Shown: positions 1 through 9,031 of the stretch, piece by piece | Layout of the letters: every line of letters starts with the position of its first letter | How positions within the stretch are numbered: the stretch's first letter is position 1 | Assembly: GCA_000509225.1 (NCBI GenBank) | Contig: BAOK01000001.1 | Coordinates: 186,001 to 250,000 of the forward strand | Direction: 5' to 3' | Source: Parvibaculaceae bacterium Mf 1.05b.01 | GTDB taxonomy: Bacteria > Pseudomonadota > Alphaproteobacteria > Parvibaculales > Parvibaculaceae | Length of the DNA stretch: 64,000 nt | Translations under genes and position numbers: made by a program | Notes under the pieces: model-generated | Databases searched by the model: none | What the model was told of the DNA's origin: nothing | The model's input: only the letters and a program-made list of their open reading frames with translations

Positions 1-19
1 GAAACATAAGCTGATTTGG

Positions 20-33
20 TTAACAAAGGTTAA
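20..33. promoter_or_regulatory. CtrA-like double TTAA box upstream of fliI
   Basis: Two TTAA half-sites lie 6 bases apart, and read on the - strand they form two TTAACC elements. The CtrA consensus is TTAA-N7-TTAA, so this is one base short. It lies about 200 bases upstream of fliI and could serve fliI or a divergent gene outside the window. Known: CtrA controls early flagellar operons in Caulobacter. Inference: CtrA or a relative binds here. The rest of 34-215 shows no gene. Confidence 0.35.
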
Positions 34-230
34 TCAGATCGAAAAAAATACACAAAATTTTCGAATACCGGTTCATATTCCGGTTAGCCTAATAAATAAC
101 GCCCTAAGATGGAGATCGTCTTATCCCCAATAGTTGTGCCCAAGGTTTACTGCGTCTTAAAGCCTTCCGGCACATTATGCCTACCTGAGTTGTTTCAGCC
201 GGGTTTTCGGCTTGATTGGGGATAGGTTCT

Positions 231-1577
231 TTGCGCGCTCTGCTGGCAGAAATCCAGGAAATTCAAGAGGTTACCTATTATGGTCGCGTCGTGAGCGTAC
301 AAGGGCTCATGGTGGAGATCGCAGGTCCCTTGCATGCCATGAGTGTCGGAAGTCGGGTGGAAATCACAGCGCGTGGGGGCCGTCAGATCCTCGCAGAGGT
401 TGTTGGGTTTCGCTCTGACCGCGCTTTATGCCTTCCATTTGGCTCTCTTGAGGGTATAGGCGTCGGCGCACATGCGGCCATTCATGAAAATGTTCCAGCT
501 GTTCATCCTTCACCAGCCTGGCTTGGACGCGTCATTAACGCGATGGGTGAGCCGATAGATGGCAAAGGGCCACTCCCGCAGGGGCCTCATCCCTATCACC
601 TGAGGAATTCGCCACCACCTGCTCATTTGCGAAGCCGCGTGGGTGGGCCGATTGATCTGGGTGTTCGCGCTCTTAACACGTTCGCGACCTGTTGTGCCGG
701 GCAGCGCATGGGTATCTTTGCTGGTTCAGGCGTTGGTAAGTCGGTCCTTATGTCCATGATGGCCCGCAATACGGCCTGCGATGTCGCCGTTGTCGGGTTG
801 ATCGGTGAACGTGGCCGTGAGGTTCAGGAATTTATTGAAGATGATCTGGGACCCGAAGGGCTTGCCCGATCTGTCGTGGTGGTTGCCACCTCTGACGAAA
901 CAGCGCTTATGCGCCGCCAGGCTGCTCTTCTGACGATGGCGCTCGCCGAGTATTTTCGAGATCAGGACTCTCAGGTCCTATGCATGATGGACAGTGTGAC
1001 GCGTTTTGCAATGGCGCAGCGGGAAATTGGTCTTTCCTGTGGAGAGCCGCCGGCGAGTAAGGGATACACCCCGACTGTCTTCTCTGAGCTTCCGAAACTT
1101 CTGGAGCGTGCAGGACCTGGTACAGGGTCTGGATCAATTACCGGCCTGTTCACAGTTCTGGTGGATGGGGATGACCATGATGAGCCCGTTGCCGACAGCG
1201 TGCGCGGCATTCTTGACGGGCACATTGTCATGGAACGCTCCATCGCAGAGCGTGGCCGGTATCCGGCAATAAACATTTTGAAATCTGTTTCACGGACAAT
1301 GCCGTCGTGTAACGAACCTGAGCAGCAGGAGCTGATCAGGGAAGCGCGGCAATTGCTCGCGACATATGACGACATGGAAGAATTAATCCGTCTGGGTGCG
1401 TACCGGCCTGGCTCTGACGGAAAAGTAGATGAGGCCATTTTTTATCAGCCTGCGTTGGAAGGATTCCTGTCGCAGGCGAAATCTGAGCAGACCGACAGAG
1501 CTGCTGGATTTGGTTTACTGGAAGAGATTTTGCGCGCTCGACCGGTGGACACTAGTGAGGCCCAGGAGGGTGAGTGA
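231..1577 (+). CDS. fliI: Flagellum-specific ATPase FliI
   Basis: FliI is the cytoplasmic ATPase of the flagellar type III export gate; it releases chaperones and unfolds substrates with FliH and FliJ. The protein resembles the F1 beta subunit: an N-terminal beta-barrel, then a Walker A loop (AGSGVGKS, about residue 165) and the conserved [10 protein letters not shown] and [12 protein letters not shown] segments of the ATPase core. About 448 residues is normal. I chose the TTG at 231 because GGGGATAGG sits at 218-226 in front of it; an in-frame TTG at 216 would add five residues. The stop overlaps the fliJ start in TGATG, so the two are translationally coupled. Confidence 0.95.
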   Translation: MRALLAEIQEIQEVTYYGRVVSVQGLMVEIAGPLHAMSVGSRVEITARGGRQILAEVVGFRSDRALCLPFGSLEGIGVGAHAAIHENVPAVHPSPAWLGRVINAMGEPIDGKGPLPQGPHPYHLRNSPPPAHLRSRVGGPIDLGVRALNTFATCCAGQRMGIFAGSGVGKSVLMSMMARNTACDVAVVGLIGERGREVQEFIEDDLGPEGLARSVVVVATSDETALMRRQAALLTMALAEYFRDQDSQVLCMMDSVTRFAMAQREIGLSCGEPPASKGYTPTVFSELPKLLERAGPGTGSGSITGLFTVLVDGDDHDEPVADSVRGILDGHIVMERSIAERGRYPAINILKSVSRTMPSCNEPEQQELIREARQLLATYDDMEELIRLGAYRPGSDGKVDEAIFYQPALEGFLSQAKSEQTDRAAGFGLLEEILRARPVDTSEAQEGE

Positions 1578-2008
1578 TGAGAAACAAAGAGTCGCTAATT
1601 CGGTTGCATCGATTTCAGGTCGATGAACGCCGGCGCCAGGTGGCAGACCTGGAATCCATGTTGGATGAGTTCCATCGCCGTGAAGGGGATCTGAACAAAC
1701 AGGTTCAAGCTGAGCAAGATAAGGCGGGTATTTCGGATGTTGGGCATTTTGCCTATCCGATGTTTGCCAAATCGATGCTGGTTCGCCGTGAGAACCTTCT
1801 TCAGTCCATTGATGAGATCAGCAAACAGCTGGACGATGCCAAAGAACAATTGGCTGACAGCTATCGTGATCTCAAGAAATATGAACTGATGGAAGAAAAT
1901 CGCAAGCGACGTGCGAAGAAAGAGGCTGTCCGACTCGATCAAAAAGAGATGGACGAGATTTCTCTCAATATTCATCGTCAGAGCAATATCGAGGCGAGCA
2001 ACCAATAG
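1577..2008 (+). CDS. fliJ: Flagellar export chaperone FliJ
   Basis: This is a 143-residue, highly charged, almost wholly helical coiled-coil protein directly after fliI, which is the usual place and size for FliJ. FliJ is the central stalk of the export ATPase and escorts chaperones to FlhA. The ATG at 1577 overlaps the fliI stop and has GGAGGG at 1565-1570. Sequence identity in this family is low, so the call rests on position, length and predicted coiled coil. The 190 bases that follow contain no convincing gene. Confidence 0.85.
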   Translation: MRNKESLIRLHRFQVDERRRQVADLESMLDEFHRREGDLNKQVQAEQDKAGISDVGHFAYPMFAKSMLVRRENLLQSIDEISKQLDDAKEQLADSYRDLKKYELMEENRKRRAKKEAVRLDQKEMDEISLNIHRQSNIEASNQ

Positions 2009-2199
2009 AAGATGCGCTTTGCGTCAGTTTGCTCCTTTTCCTCATGCAATAGTTGGTTAGAATGCGCTTCTCGTCATCCTGGGCCTGGGCGCTTTCGGCT
2101 TTGATCGACTTCGAACTGGACTCTGGCTATTTGTTTCTGCGCATTCCCGGACGGTGAAGTGTTTTACTTCCCCGGGCAATGCATTGGGAGTGCATTGTC

Positions 2200-2685
2200 A
2201 TGCCATCATTTGATGTTGTCTCGAAAACTGATTTGGCTGAGGTTGATAATGCCCTCCAAAATGTCATGCGCGAGATTGGCCAGCGCTATGACTTTAAAGG
2301 GTCAAAAAGCTCGGTTGAGTTGGATGAAGCTGAAATTACCATCAACGCTGACGATGATTTGAAGCTGAAGCAGGTTCAGGAGCTTTTGCAGGGGCACCTA
2401 TCGCGGCGCGGTATTGAGCCCGGCATGCTTGATTATAAGTCGGTTGAACCTGCCGCTGGCCAGAGCGTGCGCCAGAAAGTCGAAATCAAGCAAGGGATTG
2501 CAAAAGATCTCGCTAAGAAGCTCGTGAAGGAAATCAAAGGGACCAAGATGAAGGTCCAGGTTGCCATTCAGGGCGATGAGCTGCGCATCACCGGAAAAAA
2601 ACGCGACGACCTACAGGAGGTCATCGCGTTCCTGAAAGAAAAGGGCGGTGAACAGCCGCTTCAGTTTGAAAACTTCCGCGACTGA
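2200..2685 (+). CDS. yajQ: YajQ family nucleotide-binding protein
   Basis: This is a 161-residue member of the YajQ (UPF0234) family, with the typical MPSFDVVSK start, the DFKG segment and the FLKEKG-QPLQFENFRD C-terminus. Each protein has two RNP-like alpha/beta domains. Some members bind cyclic di-GMP (Xanthomonas Clp-pathway work) and E. coli YajQ binds nucleotides; which applies here is not visible. The ATG at 2200 has GGGAG at 2186-2190; an upstream in-frame ATG at 2179 lacks a good site. It converges with a small membrane-protein gene and is probably transcribed alone. Confidence 0.93.
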   Translation: MPSFDVVSKTDLAEVDNALQNVMREIGQRYDFKGSKSSVELDEAEITINADDDLKLKQVQELLQGHLSRRGIEPGMLDYKSVEPAAGQSVRQKVEIKQGIAKDLAKKLVKEIKGTKMKVQVAIQGDELRITGKKRDDLQEVIAFLKEKGGEQPLQFENFRD

Positions 2686-2701
2686 GTTTTCCGCCGCTGG
2701 T

Positions 2702-3022
2702 TTATCGGTTCATCACAATGCGGCGCACGATGTAGAGAACTGCGATCGCAACCAGATATCCTAGGAATCGAATTCCGATAAGTTTCAGATCACCGTCCAC
2801 GTCTGTCAAATTTGGCAATGGGCTTGTGTCGCCGGCAAGATATCGTCGCCCGCCCGAAACAACCTCATGGATGATTGTGGCGGCAAATGTCCACGCAATG
2901 ATTTGCCCAAACCTGCGCATCAAAAATGCAGCGATCAACGCAATAATCAAACCCTGAATAGAGTTTACAGTGTCAAAGCCCTGTTGAAAGAGGGCGATGG
3001 CCTGGTTGAGAATATCGTTCAC
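2702..3022 (-). CDS. Small membrane protein of unknown function
   Basis: A 106-residue protein with two clear hydrophobic segments, around residues 22-50 (IQGLIIALIAAFLMRRFG) and 84-100 (FLGYLVAIAVLYIV), and a short polar stretch between. I do not recognise the family. It starts with GTG at 3022 behind GGGGGAAG at a good distance. It sits convergent with yajQ and downstream of the flhF end, separated by about 145 bases that hold nothing recognisable. An inner-membrane location is inferred from the hydrophobic segments only. Confidence 0.65.
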   Translation of the reverse strand: MNDILNQAIALFQQGFDTVNSIQGLIIALIAAFLMRRFGQIIAWTFAATIIHEVVSGGRRYLAGDTSPLPNLTDVDGDLKLIGIRFLGYLVAIAVLYIVRRIVMNR

Positions 3023-3167
3023 TATACTTCCCCCGAATTGTCATTCCGTCGCGCCCAGGTGCCACTCCCTGGGTGACTGGTTTCTAGGGTACATGAGGAA
3101 AGGGGCGTTATCCCAGATCTAATTTGGATGAGGTTAACCGCTCAAGGAATCCGCCAAATTTTGATCG

Positions 3168-4301
3168 TTAGTCCGCCAAATTGGGACTGGTATGTTCCGT
3201 AAGCGGTGCATTTACCGCTTGTCTCAAAAGCATCTGCGCCAGGCGCAGTGGGGTCGCAGCGGCCACGCCACGGGCGAGGTAGGGCGTGTCAGAGAATTGA
3301 GCAAATGAAAGTTCAGCGATTTCAGCTGCTGCGAGGATGCCACCAAAACGACGGGACGCATCCAACTGTGTCACGATGATGCGGCGGACGCCGAGGTTTG
3401 CAAAGTCCTGCGCGGTTTCAGCCATACTGCGCGCATCCCCGCTCGCGGCCAAAACCAGAATAGGTTCTGCGCCTGAGATCTGTTTTCCTGAGGCAATTTG
3501 AAGTTGAAGTGACTGACGTCCTTCTGGTGTTAGGAGGTTGGCTGCAGCAGTGTCGATGAAACAGGCTTCGCGCCGGTCGCCTGCCTCAATGGCCATGCGG
3601 TCAGTCCGCTGATCTAGCACCAACCCCATGGCGTCAATGGTTTCTGTGTGGTCGACAGGAATTTGCAGTAATTCGCCGTAAGCTTCTGCCTGGGCTCTTG
3701 CGCCGGTACGCTCTGCATCTGTTGAAATGATTTGAGCGCGTACATTCTCGACAGCGGCGCGCGCCGCCAGTTTGGCAATGGTCACTGTCTTGCCGTGACC
3801 TGGCAGTCCCACTGCCATAATGGGGTGGGGTGGCGCGATTGGCAGCGGCTCAAAGGAAAAGCGGTCAGCCAGTGCGGTCGCGAGGGCGTTTACTGGATCA
3901 TCAACGCCGGCGTTCATTGCTTCTGCCGTTAAGGCGCTTGCCAGAATGGCCGGAACACCTTGATCTTCCAGAGCCTTTAGCAAAATGCTTTCGGAAAGGA
4001 CCAGACTGGTCTCAGATTTTGCTACTTGCTCGTCGGCGCGCTCGCTTGGATGGGTGGGGCGCGCTTCTGCGGATTTGGGTGATGCGCTCAGATGTTCTTT
4101 CAGAATTTCCTCAAGGACGGTCTCTTCGGAGGGCGCTGCGGCCGGGTGGTCCTGGGCGCGCTGATCAAGTGTGGCGGTTACCTCGAACCCGCCATTCTCC
4201 CCTTCGATGCTCGACACTATGATGGCATCCACGCCCATGGCATCGCGGACCTGATCTACAGCCTCGGCCATGGACTCGGCGATGAAGGTTCGCATGCGCA
4301 T
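3168..4301 (-). CDS. flhF: FlhF-like SRP-family GTPase
   Basis: The 377-residue protein has the FlhF layout: a short basic N-terminus (MRMRTFIAES-AEAV), a variable middle part and a C-terminal SRP-type NG domain. FlhF sets the cell-pole position of the flagellum with FlhG. The P-loop GLPGHGKT (165-172) is present, but the G3 region reads IDTAAAN (249-255) where FlhF normally has DTxGR, and G4 reads TQLD (311-314) rather than TKLD. Nucleotide hydrolysis may therefore be altered. It is the last gene of the fliF operon, 19 bases after flhA. No flhG follows it in this window. Confidence 0.85.
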   Translation of the reverse strand: MRMRTFIAESMAEAVDQVRDAMGVDAIIVSSIEGENGGFEVTATLDQRAQDHPAAAPSEETVLEEILKEHLSASPKSAEARPTHPSERADEQVAKSETSLVLSESILLKALEDQGVPAILASALTAEAMNAGVDDPVNALATALADRFSFEPLPIAPPHPIMAVGLPGHGKTVTIAKLAARAAVENVRAQIISTDAERTGARAQAEAYGELLQIPVDHTETIDAMGLVLDQRTDRMAIEAGDRREACFIDTAAANLLTPEGRQSLQLQIASGKQISGAEPILVLAASGDARSMAETAQDFANLGVRRIIVTQLDASRRFGGILAAAEIAELSFAQFSDTPYLARGVAAATPLRLAQMLLRQAVNAPLTEHTSPNLAD

Positions 4302-4320
4302 CTACTCTGGGTTCCCGGTC

Positions 4321-6447
4321 TTATACAGTTGCGACTGTCTTGAGGCGCGCCTTTGGGTGCACTTCGTTCTGAGACATGACAATTGTCTGTGGTCGGAACC
4401 GTTCAATGATCGAGCGCACATAAGGGCGAACACCGGGGCTTGTAAGAAGGACAGGCATTTCGCCTTCTTCTGCGGCGCGTTCGAACTTGTCGCGAACAGC
4501 GGCGATGAACTGTTGCAGCTCACTTGGGGCCATCGCGAGTTGTTTTTCATCACCCTGACCGACCAGAGATTCAGCGAATGCCTGCTCCCATTGTGGAGAG
4601 AGGGTGATGAGACCCAGCGTTCCGTCAGGGGCGGCATAGGACGCGCAAAGCTGGCGGGCGAGACGCATGCGCACATGTTCCCCGATATGGGTGAGCTGCT
4701 TGGTATGGACAACAGCTTCTGCGATGCCTTCCATGATGGTGCCTAAGTCGCGGATGGAGATGCGTTCGGCCAGAAGTGTTTGAAGAACACGCTGTATGCC
4801 GGAAATGGTGATCTGGCTCGGCGCAATGTCTTCAAGCAGTTTCTTATGTTCATCACCCATTTCGTCGAGCAGTTTCTGAACTTCAGCGTAGGAGAGAAGT
4901 TCCTGCATGTTGTCGCGAATGACCTCGGTGAGGTGGGTGGTGATAACGGTGGGAGGATCGACAACAGTGTAGCCGCGGAAGGCCGCTTCTTCGCGGATGC
5001 CCGCATCAATCCATGTCGCTGGAAGGCCAAATGTGGGTTCTTTAGTGTGAAGGCCGGGGAGGTCGATTTGACCGCCATGAGGGTCCATGACCAATAGCTG
5101 GCCCACATAAACTTCACCAGCGCCCGCCTCGACCTCTTTCACGCGCACCATATAGTGACTTGCTTCAAGTTGCATATTGTCGAGGATCCGTACAGGCGGC
5201 ATGACAAAGCCCATATCTGCAGCGAACTGGCGACGCAGCGCTTTGATCTGGTCGGTGAGTTTTTGACCTTCTGAATCATTGATCAACGGCAAGAGGCCGT
5301 AGCCGATTTCGAGGCGCAGCTCGTCAATTTTCAATGTTTGCGAGATGGGCTCTTCTTTGGGTTCTGCCTCTACCGCTTCTGTTGAGGCAATGGCCGCTGC
5401 TGCTTCTGTCGCGGCCTCGTTCTTTCTCTTGGAAATAATCCGGTAGGCGAGAAATCCCGTTCCTGCGGAAAGCGCGACGAAAGGCAGCATTGGAATGCCT
5501 GGCAAAAGCGCCATGACACCGAGCACAAAAGAGGACATGCCGAGTGCCTGCGGGTACCCCGACAATTGTTCGAACAGAGCTTTGTCGGCGGCGCCTTCGA
5601 CCCCAGCTTTGGAGACGAGCAGACCTGCAGCCGTTGATACGATGAGCGCAGGGATCTGGCTGACAAGGCCGTCGCCAATGGTCAGCAGGGTGTAGCCTGC
5701 GCTTGCATCTGCGAAAGACATTTCCATCTGGCCGACGCCGACAATGATGCCGCCAATGATGTTGATGAAAGTGATCAGCAATCCTGCAATGGCATCTCCG
5801 CGAACGAATTTGGACGCGCCATCCATGGAACCAAAGAAGGCGGCTTCATTTTCCAGGTTTTTCCGGCGTTCGCGTGCCTGGTCTTCATCAATGAGGCCAG
5901 AGGACAGATCGGCATCGATCGCCATCTGCTTGCCGGGCATGGCGTCCAGGGTAAAGCGGGCTGCGACTTCTGCGATACGTCCGGAACCTTTGGTGATAAC
6001 AACAAAGTTCACGATCACCAGGATGGCGAAGACGATGATGCCGATGATGAAATTGCCCTGCATCACAAAGTTGCCGAAAGCTTCGATGACTTTGCCGGCC
6101 GCGCCGGTTCCTTCGTGTCCGTGGGAGAGAATGAGGCGTGTTGAGGCAAGGTTGAGCGCCAGCCGGATCATGGTGGCGATCAAGAGAACGGTCGGGAAAG
6201 CACTAAACTCAAGCGGCTTCTGAATGAAGAGGGCCGTCATGAGGACGAGAACGGAGAATGTGATCGAAATCGCCAGAGCAAAATCCAGCATAAATGCTGG
6301 CATAGGAAGGATGAGGACAACGATGATTGTCAGAACGCCAAGCGCTAGACCTAAGTCACTGCGCTTGCCAATCTCTGCAAAGATCCGTTGCGGCGTCAGG
6401 CTACCTAAGCCGCCGCCTCCGGTCTTTCTCGTCCCCACTTCACTCAT
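4321..6447 (-). CDS. flhA: Flagellar export gate protein FlhA
   Basis: FlhA is the inner-membrane export gate component of the flagellar type III machine. The 708-residue protein is normal in size: eight membrane segments in the N-terminal half with the conserved FHIPEP-family region (DAMPGKQMAIDADL, near residue 165) and a large cytoplasmic C-terminal domain that docks chaperones. It starts at ATG 6447 behind GGGGAA. It lies between flbD and flhF in a co-directional run, so it belongs to the long fliF operon. Confidence 0.97.
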   Translation of the reverse strand: MSEVGTRKTGGGGLGSLTPQRIFAEIGKRSDLGLALGVLTIIVVLILPMPAFMLDFALAISITFSVLVLMTALFIQKPLEFSAFPTVLLIATMIRLALNLASTRLILSHGHEGTGAAGKVIEAFGNFVMQGNFIIGIIVFAILVIVNFVVITKGSGRIAEVAARFTLDAMPGKQMAIDADLSSGLIDEDQARERRKNLENEAAFFGSMDGASKFVRGDAIAGLLITFINIIGGIIVGVGQMEMSFADASAGYTLLTIGDGLVSQIPALIVSTAAGLLVSKAGVEGAADKALFEQLSGYPQALGMSSFVLGVMALLPGIPMLPFVALSAGTGFLAYRIISKRKNEAATEAAAAIASTEAVEAEPKEEPISQTLKIDELRLEIGYGLLPLINDSEGQKLTDQIKALRRQFAADMGFVMPPVRILDNMQLEASHYMVRVKEVEAGAGEVYVGQLLVMDPHGGQIDLPGLHTKEPTFGLPATWIDAGIREEAAFRGYTVVDPPTVITTHLTEVIRDNMQELLSYAEVQKLLDEMGDEHKKLLEDIAPSQITISGIQRVLQTLLAERISIRDLGTIMEGIAEAVVHTKQLTHIGEHVRMRLARQLCASYAAPDGTLGLITLSPQWEQAFAESLVGQGDEKQLAMAPSELQQFIAAVRDKFERAAEEGEMPVLLTSPGVRPYVRSIIERFRPQTIVMSQNEVHPKARLKTVATV

Positions 6448-6493
6448 AACTGTTGTTCCCCAAATACTCTCAAAGACCTAAAGGCGTCGCTGG

Positions 6494-7864
6494 CTAGCCA
6501 GCCAATCGTGCTTCGCCAGGCTGTGGTACCTGGATGCCTTCGTCCGAATATTGCTTCAGCTTGTTGCGGAGCGTGCGGATTGAGATGCCAAGAATATTTG
6601 CGGCGTGCGTCCGGTTGCCAATGCAGTGGTCAAGTGTGTTCAGGATGAGCTCCTGCTCCACTGCAGCAACGGTCTGCCCGACATAGGTGCGCGACACCGC
6701 ATCTGCGGTCGCAGCAGCCTGAGCCGCCAGACCGTCAACTGGCGCCGGGCTTGCATCCAGGCGGGATCCGTCTGGCAAGCGAATGGCGGCTACATCGATT
6801 TCCGGGCCCATCGCGAGCAGGACGGCGCGGTGGATCGTGTTTTCGAGCTCTCGTACGTTGCCAGCCCAGCGATGTTTTGCCAGATGGCGGCGGGCTTCGA
6901 GCGAAATTGCTTTTCCTTCCAAGCCATTCACGGCTGCATATTTTTTTGCAAAATGTTCAGCCAGAGCCACAATGTCAGCTGGGCGCTCGCGCAGAGCGGG
7001 CAGGGCAAGGTTGACAACATTCAGACGATAGAAAAGGTCTTCACGGAAACTGCCTTCCCGAATGGACTCTTGCAGATCGCGGTTCGACGTGGCGATGATG
7101 CGAATGTCCACCTTGATCGGGCCTTTGCCGCCAACACGATCAATCTCTTTTTCCTGAATCGCGCGAAGCAGCTTGGATTGCAGGCGAATGTCCATCTCGC
7201 TGATTTCATCGAGAAGAAGGGTCCCACCATTTGCCTCTTCAAACTTACCGATCCGCCGTGCGACGGCGCCTGTGAAGGAGCCTTTCTCGTGTCCAAATAG
7301 CTCGGACTCCAGAAGGTTTTCGGGGATGGCTGCGCAGTTTACAGAGATGAATGGCTTGTCGGAGCGATTTGATTTGCGATGTACATACCGCGCCATGACT
7401 TCCTTGCCGGTCCCTGACTCGCCGGTGATGAAAATGCTGGCTTCTGATTTTGCCACCTGATCGGCGAAGGCGATCGCTTCTGCCATCTTCTCATCCTGGA
7501 AGATAAGCTGATGAGTGTCATCAGCAACTGCGGAGAGAACGGCGGCGATCAGTTCTGCATCTGGTGGAAGTGGGATGTATTCTTTTGCGCCAGCCTGAAT
7601 GGCGGCCACGGCTGCTTTGGCATCGGTACCGGTGCCGCAGGCAACGACGGGTAAGCAGATATGTTCGCTTTCTAGCTGGGCGATCAAGCGCGCAATATCG
7701 ATGCCGACATCTACCATCAGCAGATCTGCGCCGCGACCGGCGCGAAGAATTTCAACTGCCTGTTCGCCCCGTTCGGCGTGGGTCACTTTCGCCCCTTTTT
7801 CCATCGCCATCTTTGTGGCTGTGGAGAGCTGGCCGTTTAGTGTTCCTACGATCAGAAGTCTCAT
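6494..7864 (-). CDS. flbD: Sigma-54 activator FlbD
   Basis: FlbD turns on late flagellar genes through RNA polymerase carrying sigma-54 and represses early ones. Order: receiver-like domain (1-115), AAA+ domain with Walker A GESGTGKE (148-155) and the sigma-54 contact loop GSFTGA (195-200), then a Fis-type helix-turn-helix at about 425-445. The receiver keeps Asp52 (LLMVDVG) but lacks the acidic pair after beta-1 (LIVGTLNG) and the late Lys (IPLPPDAE). This matches my recollection of Caulobacter FlbD, which works with FliX and an unusual receiver. Its likely local target is the sigma-54 promoter of fliK-flgD at 15478-15494. Confidence 0.95.
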   Translation of the reverse strand: MRLLIVGTLNGQLSTATKMAMEKGAKVTHAERGEQAVEILRAGRGADLLMVDVGIDIARLIAQLESEHICLPVVACGTGTDAKAAVAAIQAGAKEYIPLPPDAELIAAVLSAVADDTHQLIFQDEKMAEAIAFADQVAKSEASIFITGESGTGKEVMARYVHRKSNRSDKPFISVNCAAIPENLLESELFGHEKGSFTGAVARRIGKFEEANGGTLLLDEISEMDIRLQSKLLRAIQEKEIDRVGGKGPIKVDIRIIATSNRDLQESIREGSFREDLFYRLNVVNLALPALRERPADIVALAEHFAKKYAAVNGLEGKAISLEARRHLAKHRWAGNVRELENTIHRAVLLAMGPEIDVAAIRLPDGSRLDASPAPVDGLAAQAAATADAVSRTYVGQTVAAVEQELILNTLDHCIGNRTHAANILGISIRTLRNKLKQYSDEGIQVPQPGEARLAG

Positions 7865-7882
7865 GGGAGCAGTTCCTTCTCT

Positions 7883-8650
7883 TCAACTAAATACGTTTAC
7901 CTGCTCCGACGGAGGGAGCATGGCATTTACAAGGGATTGGAGGTGGCGCGGATTTTCTTTGCGGCTGATCGCAGCAGCGCTCGCTGAATAAACAGCCAAG
8001 TGTACATTGCGCTCTTGGGTCAGGCGATCAAGCTTGGCGGCCAAGGGGGCAAGGATCATGTTGCCAAGAATGGCGCCATAGAATGTCGTGATAAGGGCAA
8101 CCGCCATAGCAGGCCCAATCTGAGCTGGGTCGTCCAGGACAGAGAGCATCTGAACCAGGCCGACCAACGTACCAATCAAACCCATTGCCGGTGCGATTTC
8201 TGCTGCCCGCCTAAGAACAGCGGACGATTTGATGGCACGATCCTGGGCCGCAGTTCTTTCAGTGTTCAGCAGGCGTTCAATGTCTTCTGGCGCTGCTCCG
8301 TCTACCACAAGGGAGAGGGCGCGCATTAGGAATGGATTTGAACGGAAGTCTTTCATGCGCCGTTCGAGCGTGTGCACGCCGTCTTTGCGGGAGCTTTCGG
8401 CCAGATGAATGAGCTTTTCGATGGATGCGCGGGTATTCGTCGGCGTACCTGTGAGGGTTCTTCCCGCAGCGCGTAAGGCGTCGAGCACTTCGCTGGCGCG
8501 GAAGGAGATTAGAGTGACTGCTACAGTGCCACCAAAAACAATCAGGAATGCGCGCGCATTGAGAAATGCGCTTGCGTCTCCACCCAAGGCAATGGCAAGG
8601 GCGACAAGACCTAATCCAGCAAAGAGTCCGATGAGTGTGGCGTTGTTCAT
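7883..8650 (-). CDS. MotA/PomA-like stator subunit
   Basis: A 255-residue MotA/TolQ/ExbB-family protein with four membrane segments. The stretch APAMGLIGTLVGLVQML followed by DDPAQIGPAMAVALITTFYGAILGN is typical of PomA, the A subunit of sodium-type stators, and is also common in alphaproteobacteria. It would surround a MotB/PomB partner and push on FliG. No motB-type gene is present in the window, so the partner must be elsewhere. ATG at 8650 follows GGAGT. It lies between fliN and flbD in the fliF operon. Ion specificity cannot be read here. Confidence 0.85.
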   Translation of the reverse strand: MNNATLIGLFAGLGLVALAIALGGDASAFLNARAFLIVFGGTVAVTLISFRASEVLDALRAAGRTLTGTPTNTRASIEKLIHLAESSRKDGVHTLERRMKDFRSNPFLMRALSLVVDGAAPEDIERLLNTERTAAQDRAIKSSAVLRRAAEIAPAMGLIGTLVGLVQMLSVLDDPAQIGPAMAVALITTFYGAILGNMILAPLAAKLDRLTQERNVHLAVYSASAAAISRKENPRHLQSLVNAMLPPSEQVNVFS

Positions 8651-8668
8651 GGGTTTACTCCGAGCGAC

Positions 8669-9031
8669 CTAATTGGCGCCGCCCTTAATGATCTCTGTCA
8701 TGGTGACACCGAGTTGTTCTTCAACGATGACGACCTCGCCGCGAGCGACCAGACGGTCGTTGACGTAGATATCGATGGCTTCTCCGACCTTGCGATCGAG
8801 TTCAACGGTCGTGCCAGAGTCCAGTTTCAGCAGGTCACTGATTTCGATGTCTGTTTTTCCGAGCACAGCGGAGACATTCACCGGAACATCAAAAACGGCT
8901 TCAAGGTCGGCGGCTGTTTTCTCTTCTCCGTCGTCCACAGCCGCTGCTGCGTCTTCGGCATCGCCTTCGACGGGCAAATTGGCTTCATCTGCGAGGTCTG
9001 GCAGGTCCATGCCTTCTTCTTGATCAGACAT
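8669..9031 (-). CDS. fliN: Flagellar switch protein FliN
   Basis: FliN forms the lower C-ring and binds FliH-FliI during export and CheY-P during switching. The 120-residue protein has a very acidic N-terminal tail (about 45 residues) and a C-terminal SpoA domain (VPVNVSAVLGKTDIEISDLL ... DIYVNDRLVARGEVV). Its start overlaps the end of fliH by eight bases, indicating coupled translation. Confidence 0.95.
   Translation of the reverse strand: MSDQEEGMDLPDLADEANLPVEGDAEDAAAAVDDGEEKTAADLEAVFDVPVNVSAVLGKTDIEISDLLKLDSGTTVELDRKVGEAIDIYVNDRLVARGEVVIVEEQLGVTMTEIIKGGAN

Noticed and set aside
160-180. Possible sigma-54 promoter before fliI (CCGGCAC...ATGCC)
   Set aside because: Only eight bases separate GG and GC; ten are needed.
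971-1438. 155-codon - strand frame inside fliI
   Set aside because: It is antisense to conserved FliI codons, has no ribosome site and no recognisable protein.
3150-3182. Direct repeat TCCGCCAAATT twice at the end of flhF
   Set aside because: Two short copies, one inside coding sequence, with no sign of a site or element.
5744-6223. 159-codon + strand frame inside flhA
   Set aside because: Shadow of the FlhA membrane region; Ser/Arg/Met-rich composition typical of the opposite strand.
6605-7300. 231-codon + strand frame inside flbD
   Set aside because: Lies wholly across conserved AAA+ codons of FlbD and shows no protein family.
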